Assembly: GCA_011050685.1 (NCBI GenBank)
Contig: DRFF01000130.1
Span: forward strand, 1 to 49,180
DNA from: Aurantimonas coralicida
GTDB lineage: Bacteria; Pseudomonadota; Alphaproteobacteria; Rhizobiales; Rhizobiaceae
DNA: 49,180 bases
Direction: 5' to 3'
Shown here: positions 43,399 through 49,180 of the stretch, one piece after another
Layout of the letters: the number at the start of each line of letters is the position of its first letter
How positions within the stretch are numbered: the first letter of the stretch is position 1
Notes under the pieces: model-generated
Told to the model about the DNA's origin: nothing
The model's database searches: none
What the model saw: only the letters and a program-made list of their open reading frames with translations
Program-made: the position numbers and the translations under genes

Positions 43399-45768
43399 TC
43401 AGGCCCGGACGCGGGACTTCGTCGGATCGTAGTGGGACAGGGTGACGATCCGTGCCGGCAGTCGCTTCTGATGGCCATCGAGCTTACCGACCTCGACCTC
43501 GGTGTCGACGGCGGCGTGGGCCACGTCGAGGCGCGCCAATGCGATATTCTTCTTCAGCAAAGGCGAGCGCATCGAGGAGGTGACCTCGCCAATCTGGGCA
43601 CGGCCGATATGCACGCAGTCTCCATGGGACACATCGACATTCCCGTCGATGTCGAGACCGACCATGACGCGCGCCGGATGCTCCTTGCGGCGGATGAGGG
43701 CGTCGCGGCCGATGAAGTCGTCTTCCTTGGATTTCAGCGGTACGGTGAAGCCGATTCCCGCCTCGAACGGATCGGTCTGGTCGGAGAAATCGTAACCGGC
43801 AAAGATCAGGCCGGCCTCGATGCGAACCATGTCGAGGGCTTCCAGCCCCATCGGACGCAAGCCATGCGGCTTGCCGGCCTCCCAGACCGCATCGAAGACG
43901 ATCTCGCAGTCCTTCGGATGGCACCAGACCTCGTAGCCGAGCTCGCCCGTATAGCCGGTTCGCGAGACCACGATCGGCGCGCCGTGCTCGCCGCCGATGC
44001 GGCCGATGGTGAAGCGGAACCATCCCAATTCGGCCAACGATGCCTGATGCGGGGGCGTCCAGACGATCTCATTCAGGAGATCGCGGCTGTTGGGTCCCTG
44101 AACGGCAATGTTGTGGAGTTGGTCGGTCGAGGTGCGGATGAGAACCTTGAGGCCGAGCTTTTCGGCGACCTCGCGCAACCAGATCCCCGAATAATCGTCG
44201 CCGCAAATCCAGCGAAAATTGTCGCGGCCCAGCCGAAACAGCGTGCCGTCGTCGATCATTCCGCCATGCTCGTAGCACATGGCGGAATAAACCACCTGGC
44301 CGACCGCCAGCTTCTTGACGTTGCGCGTCAGCGTGTACTGCATCAGCGCTTCGGAATCCGGACCGGTGATCTCGAACTTTCGCAATGCCGACAGATCGAT
44401 CACCGCGGCCTTTTCGCGGCAAGCCCAGTATTCCTCGATCGGACCGGCGTCCGAGAAGCAGTTGGCGAGCCAATAGCCCTTGTAATCGACGAAGTTGCGC
44501 GTGTGTTCGGCGAACCGTTCGTGGAAGCCGGTCGGCTTGGTCATTTTCGGCTCCGAGTCCGGTGTAGGGCGATAGGCGACGGCGCGCGAGAAGGTCTCGG
44601 CGCCCGAATAGCTGCGCACGTGAATATCGGTCGGGTTCCAGCCGTTGGCCGCCGTCGTATCGTCGGGGCAGGCCGAGCTGACGCAGACGATATCGGTCAT
44701 CGCGCGCAGCAGCACATAGTCCCCGGGCCGGGACCAGGGTTCGTCGACGACGATCACACCGTGGGCATCGATCGCGGTGTTGAAGAAGAAATTGATCGCC
44801 ATCCAACCGGCGCGGCTCGTCACTCCGTGCGGCGCCAGCGCCGCGTTGAAGTTGTTGGTGCAGTTGGCATGGCCTGGATAGCCGATATCGTCGTAGTATT
44901 TGGCGGCGCAAGCCAGCGCAAAGGCATCGTGCCGGCCGCAAGTGTCCTGGATCACCTCGACCAGCGGCATGTTCTCATGGTCGTAATATTTCGCATGCAG
45001 ACCGGGCATCGGATAGGCGTGTCCCATCAGCGAGCGGGTCGTCGTCATGTCGAGCGGGTGCTCGATCCCGCGATCGAGTTTGCGGGCATCGAAACACTGG
45101 AAGTCGGTACACTGTCGGCCGTCGACGTCGAGGATCTGAAAATAATCACCCGCCTTGACGAAATAGGATTCCGCAGTGGCGGACCGGACCCTGAGATCGA
45201 GGATTGGATCGGCCAGCGGCTCGGGAAGCGCGAATCTCGCCCCGCGCGCGGGGTTGGCTCGCTCGACCAGAACCGTCAGTGGCGTCGCGGTATCCTGCCG
45301 TTCGAAATCCATCGCATTGCCGGGAGCCGCAATGACCACCGTGCCGTCGCGCTGGACGGTGAGCGACACCGAGTTGCCCGGCGGCGTAGTGCCCTCGAAA
45401 AAGCCGATCGCGGCGGCTTGCGCGAGATCGATCCCGCGGCGCTCCAAGCCCTGGCGCAATTTGCGCAAGCTGGCGTCGCCGTCAGCCAGCAGCGCTCTCA
45501 ACCCCGGCGCCTGCGAATTCGCGGTCTCGCCCAAAATGCCGGCATCGATCATGCCCCGCGCGTCCGCCGCGATGACTTCGCAATGCTGGCCGCCTTCGTC
45601 GTTGGTGATGGTGATCCGATCGCCAGCTTCGACCGCGAACAGGATCGCGCCCTGTCCTTGGACCACATGACGCTCGGAACCGGGCGCCATCGTAAAGGCC
45701 AACGGCTCGATGATCTGGCTCGGCTTTGGGGGACCCGCATGGAACTCACGAAGATCAAGGTTGAGCAT
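43399..45768 (-). CDS. tdm: Trimethylamine N-oxide demethylase Tdm
   Basis: Tdm splits trimethylamine N-oxide into dimethylamine and formaldehyde and can hand the C1 unit to tetrahydrofolate. The 789-residue product has the two expected parts. The N-terminal half (to about 400) is a DUF1989-type zinc domain with C220, C277 and C303 in GRQCTDFQCFDA, DTCGRHDAF and HANCTNNF. The C-terminal half (about 425 on) is a GcvT-like folate domain with WLANCFSDAGPIEEYWACRE and VVSRTGYTGELGYEVWCHPK. ATG at 45768 follows GGGAGGG; the longer frame adds 15 unrelated residues. A 798-codon frame on the opposite strand is an artefact. Confidence 0.93.
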   Translation of the reverse strand: MLNLDLREFHAGPPKPSQIIEPLAFTMAPGSERHVVQGQGAILFAVEAGDRITITNDEGGQHCEVIAADARGMIDAGILGETANSQAPGLRALLADGDASLRKLRQGLERRGIDLAQAAAIGFFEGTTPPGNSVSLTVQRDGTVVIAAPGNAMDFERQDTATPLTVLVERANPARGARFALPEPLADPILDLRVRSATAESYFVKAGDYFQILDVDGRQCTDFQCFDARKLDRGIEHPLDMTTTRSLMGHAYPMPGLHAKYYDHENMPLVEVIQDTCGRHDAFALACAAKYYDDIGYPGHANCTNNFNAALAPHGVTSRAGWMAINFFFNTAIDAHGVIVVDEPWSRPGDYVLLRAMTDIVCVSSACPDDTTAANGWNPTDIHVRSYSGAETFSRAVAYRPTPDSEPKMTKPTGFHERFAEHTRNFVDYKGYWLANCFSDAGPIEEYWACREKAAVIDLSALRKFEITGPDSEALMQYTLTRNVKKLAVGQVVYSAMCYEHGGMIDDGTLFRLGRDNFRWICGDDYSGIWLREVAEKLGLKVLIRTSTDQLHNIAVQGPNSRDLLNEIVWTPPHQASLAELGWFRFTIGRIGGEHGAPIVVSRTGYTGELGYEVWCHPKDCEIVFDAVWEAGKPHGLRPMGLEALDMVRIEAGLIFAGYDFSDQTDPFEAGIGFTVPLKSKEDDFIGRDALIRRKEHPARVMVGLDIDGNVDVSHGDCVHIGRAQIGEVTSSMRSPLLKKNIALARLDVAHAAVDTEVEVGKLDGHQKRLPARIVTLSHYDPTKSRVRA

Positions 45769-45847
45769 GGCGACCCTCCCGAAATGCGATCGCGTCCAAC
45801 CGAGCGTTTTCACGAGCGGCCGACATGACGCGTCGCGATCATCGTTG

Positions 45848-45895
45848 CAGGGTTATTCTTTTTATGCAAGTAATATTCCCTGAATGAAATCCCTG
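45848..45895. promoter_or_regulatory. Cluster of CCCTG half-sites before tdm
   Basis: CAGGGTTATT (45848-45857) faces AATATTCCCTG (45872-45882), and a further AAATCCCTG (45887-45895) repeats the latter in the same direction. TTATGCAAG lies between them. The group resembles the element before dmm and the palindrome before the permease. It sits 80-127 bp before tdm in the divergent region towards the nitronate monooxygenase-like gene. Confidence 0.45.
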
Positions 45896-45975
45896 TGTCA
45901 CCGCGAAGACGGGTGCTGGCCGGAACAGTCTGCCCGCGACGCGGATTTGGAACGTCACCATGGGGGAGTGGAAAC

Positions 45976-47043
45976 ATGAACCATTCGGATGCAACCTCCC
46001 GCAGCGATGCGGCGCTCCGCACACCGCTTTGCGACATCATCGGTTGCCGCTATCCAATCCTGCAGGCCGGCATGGGCGGCGTCGCGCGATCGGAGCTTGT
46101 CGCGGCGGTATCGGCGGCGGGTGGTTTCGGCTGTCTCGGCATGGTCCGCGAGCCGCCGAAGCTGATCGCGCGCGAGATCGCTTCCGTCCGCTCGCGCACC
46201 GACCGGCCCTTCGGCGTCAACCTGATCCCGGCGGCGACCGACCCCACGCTTTTCGACGAAGAGTTGGCGGTCTGCCTTGAGGCCAAGGTTCGGGCGATGG
46301 TCTTTTTCTGGGAGGTCGTCCCGGAGGCGATCGAGACGGCGAAGCGGGCCGGATGCCGGGTGCTCTATCAGGTCGGATCTCTCGCCGCCGCGCGGGCTGC
46401 CGAAGCCGCTGGAGCGGATGCGGTAATCGTCCAAGGGGTCGAGGCCGGCGGCCATGTTCACGGCAGCGTCTCCTCGCTGGTACTGCTGCCACAGGTCGCC
46501 AGCGCGCTTAAAATCCCCGTGGTCGGATCGGGAGGATTTTCCTCCGGTGCCAGCCTCGTGGCAGCGCTGGCTCTCGGCGCGCAGGGCATCCACTGCGGCA
46601 CCGCCTTCCTGGCGACGCAGGAATCCTTCGCCCACGACCTGCACAAGCACCGCGTCGTCACGGCGTCCTGCGAGGACACCGTCCACACCGACGCCTTCGC
46701 GATCAACTGGCCGCCCAACTCCCCGGTCCGGGTCCTTGCCAGCGACGTCACCGAAACCCTCGGCGAGCGGCTGTTCGGCTACAAGGCCGAGGACCTGCCG
46801 CGCGAGGCGATCGCGATGGAGGACGACCGGTCGATCTATCTCTTCAGCACCGATTCGCCGCTTCAATCGATGCGCGGCGATCTCGAGCGGCTGGCGCTTT
46901 TCGCCGGTCAGGTCGCCGGCCGGATCGAAGCGATCGAGCCGGCCGGAGAGGTCGTCGCCACCATCGCCCGTGACGCGTTGGCGATTTTGTCCGATCTCGC
47001 GCGCATAGGCACCAACGCACAGGCCGCCGCGCTACGCCGCTGA
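45976..47043 (+). CDS. Nitronate monooxygenase-like FMN oxidoreductase
   Basis: The 355-residue product is a TIM-barrel FMN enzyme. [20 protein letters not shown] is the family opening, [14 protein letters not shown] holds the catalytic histidine region, and [20 protein letters not shown] and [18 protein letters not shown] bind the FMN phosphate. The start [10 protein letters not shown] follows GGGGGAG. It is divergent from tdm and convergent with folD, overlapping its end by twelve bases. Family members oxidise nitronates or act as flavin reductases; the substrate here is open. Confidence 0.85.
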   Translation: MNHSDATSRSDAALRTPLCDIIGCRYPILQAGMGGVARSELVAAVSAAGGFGCLGMVREPPKLIAREIASVRSRTDRPFGVNLIPAATDPTLFDEELAVCLEAKVRAMVFFWEVVPEAIETAKRAGCRVLYQVGSLAAARAAEAAGADAVIVQGVEAGGHVHGSVSSLVLLPQVASALKIPVVGSGGFSSGASLVAALALGAQGIHCGTAFLATQESFAHDLHKHRVVTASCEDTVHTDAFAINWPPNSPVRVLASDVTETLGERLFGYKAEDLPREAIAMEDDRSIYLFSTDSPLQSMRGDLERLALFAGQVAGRIEAIEPAGEVVATIARDALAILSDLARIGTNAQAAALRR

Positions 47044-47922
47044 CGTCTCGGGATTGGCGCGGCAGCAGGCGGTCAGCGTATTGGACAACAGGCAGGCGAT
47101 GGTCATCGGCCCGACGCCGCCCGGCACCGGGGTGATCGCGCCGGCGACCTTGGCGGCGCTGGCGAAGTCGACATCGCCGACGAGGCGTGTCTTGCCCTCT
47201 CCCTTTTCCGGCGCCGCGACCCGGTTGATGCCCACATCGATGACCGTGGCGCCGGGCTTGATCCAATCGCCCTTGATCATCTCGGGCCGGCCGACGGCGG
47301 CTACAACGATGTCGGCGCGGCGCACCACGTCCGCCAGATTTTTCGTCCGCGAATGGGCAATCGTCACCGTGCAGCTGTCTCCCAGGAGAAGTTGCGCCAT
47401 CGGCTTGCCGACGATGTTCGAGCGACCGACCACCACCGCTTCCAGACCGGACAGACTTCCGTGGTGGTCGCGCAGCATCATCAGGCATCCGAGCGGCGTG
47501 CACGGCACCATCGAGTCCTGCCCCGTCCCCAGCAGACCGACATTCGACAGATGAAAACCGTCCACATCCTTGGCTGGGTTGATCGCGTTGATAACCAGAT
47601 CCTCGTTGAGATGCTTCGGCAGCGGCAACTGGACGAGGATGCCATGCACCGCCGGGTCGTCGTTCAGGCTTTCGATCAGGGCCAAAAGGTCGGCCTCGGA
47701 AATGTCGGCGCCGAGCTTGTGCTCATAGGAGTTCATTCCGACCTCGAGGGTCTGTTTGCCCTTCGAGCGTACATAGACTTGGCTGGCTGGGTCCTCGCCC
47801 ACCAGGACGACCGCCAGCCCGGGGGTTATGCCGCTCGTTTCCTTCAGCTGGCCCACGCGCGCCGCCACGTCTTCGCGCACCGAAGCGGCAAAAGCTTTCC
47901 CGTCGATAATACTGGCTGTCAT
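47032..47922 (-). CDS. folD: Bifunctional methylene-H4F dehydrogenase/cyclohydrolase FolD
   Basis: FolD oxidises 5,10-methylene-tetrahydrofolate and hydrolyses the methenyl intermediate to 10-formyl-tetrahydrofolate. The 296-residue product keeps every key residue at the E. coli positions: Y50, K54 and K56 (YVRSKGK), Q98 (VQLPLP), D121 (KDVDGFH) and [13 protein letters not shown] at 47922 follows GAGGTGGG. It lies 13 bp after a second, altered folD copy and would pass formaldehyde carbon from Tdm and Dmm towards formate. Confidence 0.95.
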   Translation of the reverse strand: MTASIIDGKAFAASVREDVAARVGQLKETSGITPGLAVVLVGEDPASQVYVRSKGKQTLEVGMNSYEHKLGADISEADLLALIESLNDDPAVHGILVQLPLPKHLNEDLVINAINPAKDVDGFHLSNVGLLGTGQDSMVPCTPLGCLMMLRDHHGSLSGLEAVVVGRSNIVGKPMAQLLLGDSCTVTIAHSRTKNLADVVRRADIVVAAVGRPEMIKGDWIKPGATVIDVGINRVAAPEKGEGKTRLVGDVDFASAAKVAGAITPVPGGVGPMTIACLLSNTLTACCRANPETSAA

Positions 47923-47935
47923 GATCCCACCTCGG

Positions 47936-48835
47936 TCATCCATTGTTCGTGCTCGCAAAAGACTGCTGGTAGTGCTCTTTCTGCATTCGCGTCGCCAGCA
48001 CCGCGTTCTGCATCAGCACGGCTACCGTCACCGGCCCGACGCCGCCGGGCACCGGCGTGATCCAACCGGCGACCCTGGCGCAGCTGTCGAAGTCCGCGTC
48101 GCCGACGGTTTTCCCATCGACCCGGTTGATCCCGATATCGATCAGCGCCGCGCCGGGCTTGATCATCTCGCCCGTCACTAGGCCGGGCTTGCCGACGGCA
48201 ACGAAGACCGCGTCGGCCGCGCGGCTGTGCATGGCCACCGAGCGCGTCATGTGATGGCAGACCGTCACGGTCGCCCCCAGTCCCATCAAGAGAAACGCGA
48301 TCGGCTTCCCGACGATTTCGGAGTGGCCGATAATCGTTACGTCCAGCCCCTCGATCTTCAACGGCAGCGTCTTCATGATTTCCACCGCCGCCACCGCCGT
48401 GCAGGGACCAAGCGCCAGATCGTTGTAGACGATATTGCCGATCGAGGCCGGGTGCATGCCTTCCACATCCTTCAACGGATGCACGGCCTTCTGCAATGCC
48501 TTGACCGGAATATGCGCGGGCAGCGGGCGCTGGATGATGATCCCGTGCACGCGCGGGTCGGCGTTGAGCCCCTGCAGGATACCGACCAGTTGCTCGGGCG
48601 ACGTCTCGTGCGGATAGCTGCGTGCCTCGAAGGCGACGCCGGCGCTCTCGGCGCTTTTCTGCTGGTTCCGGACATAGAGTTCGGCCGCCGCGGTATCTCC
48701 GACGGAGACCGAGACGAGGCGCGGCTGCCAGCCCTCTTCGGCCAGCCTCGCCGCATCGTTCGCCGCCTCGGCCCGCAGGCGCGCCGCGATGGCCTTGCCA
48801 TCGATCATCGCGGCACGGGTCACATCGCGGAGCAT
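47936..48835 (-). CDS. FolD paralogue with altered cyclohydrolase residues
   Basis: The 299-residue product is FolD-like throughout, with [19 protein letters not shown] and [18 protein letters not shown]. At the positions matching E. coli K54 and D121 it has Q58 (YVRNQQK) and E125 (KDVEGMH), while Y54, K60 and Q102 are kept. K54 is required for cyclohydrolase activity in characterised FolD enzymes, so this protein may be only a dehydrogenase or have another role. ATG at 48835 starts four bases after fhs; [11 protein letters not shown] at 48808 is an alternative start. It precedes the normal folD in the same operon. Confidence 0.85.
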   Translation of the reverse strand: MLRDVTRAAMIDGKAIAARLRAEAANDAARLAEEGWQPRLVSVSVGDTAAAELYVRNQQKSAESAGVAFEARSYPHETSPEQLVGILQGLNADPRVHGIIIQRPLPAHIPVKALQKAVHPLKDVEGMHPASIGNIVYNDLALGPCTAVAAVEIMKTLPLKIEGLDVTIIGHSEIVGKPIAFLLMGLGATVTVCHHMTRSVAMHSRAADAVFVAVGKPGLVTGEMIKPGAALIDIGINRVDGKTVGDADFDSCARVAGWITPVPGGVGPVTVAVLMQNAVLATRMQKEHYQQSFASTNNG

Positions 48836-48839
48836 CGCC

Positions 48840-49180
48840 CTAGAACAGGCCTTCGATGAGGCCTTCGTCGTTGAGCCTGATGGATTCCGACGAGGGCACG
48901 CGGGGCAGGCCCGGCATGGTCATGATCTCGCCGCAGACGACGACGACGAAGCCGGCGCCGGCCGACAGCCGCACTTCGCGGATCGGCACCGAATGACCGG
49001 TCGGCGCACCGCGCAGATTGGCGTCGGTGGAGAACGAATACTGCGTCTTGGCCATGCAGATCGGCAGATCGCGGAACCCCTGCTCCTCCCATTGCGCCAG
49101 CTGGTCGCGGATCTTCTTGTCGGCCAGAACCTCGTCGGCCCGGTAGATCCGCTTGGCGATCGTCTCGATCTTCTTCATCA
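48840..49180 (-). CDS. fhs: Formate-tetrahydrofolate ligase Fhs, C-terminal part (cut by window edge)
   Basis: About 113 codons of the C-terminus are visible. They include [37 protein letters not shown] and [20 protein letters not shown], which identify formate-tetrahydrofolate ligase. In the reverse direction the enzyme makes ATP and formate from 10-formyl-tetrahydrofolate. The gene continues beyond base 49180; no damage is seen in the visible part. It is followed within four bases by the altered folD copy. Confidence 0.93.
   Translation of the reverse strand, partial: MKKIETIAKRIYRADEVLADKKIRDQLAQWEEQGFRDLPICMAKTQYSFSTDANLRGAPTGHSVPIREVRLSAGAGFVVVVCGEIMTMPGLPRVPSSESIRLNDEGLIEGLF

Noticed and set aside
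43432-45828. 798-codon open frame on the plus strand opposite tdm
   Set aside because: tdm on the minus strand has clear DUF1989 and GcvT motifs and a good ribosome site. The opposite frame is rich in Arg, Asp and His with no family blocks, as expected from high GC at codon positions.

Overview
The window is high-GC DNA (roughly 60-65 % by eye) whose gene content points to an alphaproteobacterium of the Hyphomicrobiales/Rhodobacterales type. The indicators are an urtABCDE-ureDA urea cluster, an LhpA-type hydroxyproline cluster, a BigR-type sulfide operon, pcaCHG, and a complete tmm-tdm-dmm trimethylamine route next to fhs-folD. No tRNA, rRNA or CRISPR array was seen. All family assignments come from reading the sequence and from memory of the families; no database search was run.

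Layout. (1) 1-7114, minus strand: urtA-urtB-urtC-urtD-urtE-ureD-ureA, a urea ABC importer feeding urease, led by a near-perfect sigma-54 promoter (7098-7114) that implies nitrogen control. (2) 7260-16450: an accessory island. It opens with two abutting gene wrecks, a piece of an amino-acid-type binding protein and an IS256 transposase N-terminus. It then carries a 1362-residue GHKL-ATPase/HNH-nuclease fusion (the best candidate here for an undescribed defence-like system), a wrecked minus-strand gene, the C-terminal part of a TraA relaxase, an AlpA-like regulator, a small partner protein, a VapBC toxin-antitoxin pair with a palindromic operator, and a large serine recombinase closed by a terminator. 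(3) 16860-19260: an AbrB-family permease and an iron-type alcohol dehydrogenase.

(4) 19270-24630, minus strand: five-gene (hydroxy)proline catabolism. It comprises a proline-racemase-fold protein with Ser/Thr in place of the catalytic cysteines, an enolase-superfamily enzyme, 4-hydroxyproline 2-epimerase, a FAD D-amino-acid dehydrogenase and a DHDPS-family deaminase. (5) 24840-28420: sulfide/persulfide detoxification, with an ArsR regulator of BigR/SqrR type, a persulfide dioxygenase-like hydrolase, a rhodanese, a TauE/SafE permease and a DsbA-family protein. (6) 28450-34573: two beta-keto acid cleavage enzymes, an RpiR regulator with a class III aminotransferase, and pcaC-pcaH-pcaG. The second cleavage enzyme follows pcaG directly, which suggests a non-standard end to protocatechuate breakdown.

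(7) 34870-49180: methylated-amine and one-carbon block. It holds an APC permease behind a strong palindrome, a four-gene dimethylamine monooxygenase operon, tmm (divergent), tdm followed by a truncated haemoglobin, a nitronate-monooxygenase-like flavoprotein, and two unequal folD copies behind fhs. In outline, Tmm oxidises trimethylamine to the N-oxide, Tdm splits this to dimethylamine plus formaldehyde, the Dmm enzyme demethylates further, and the folate enzymes oxidise the released C1 units. A CAGGGAAT-like half-site recurs before the permease, dmm and tdm, suggesting one regulon.
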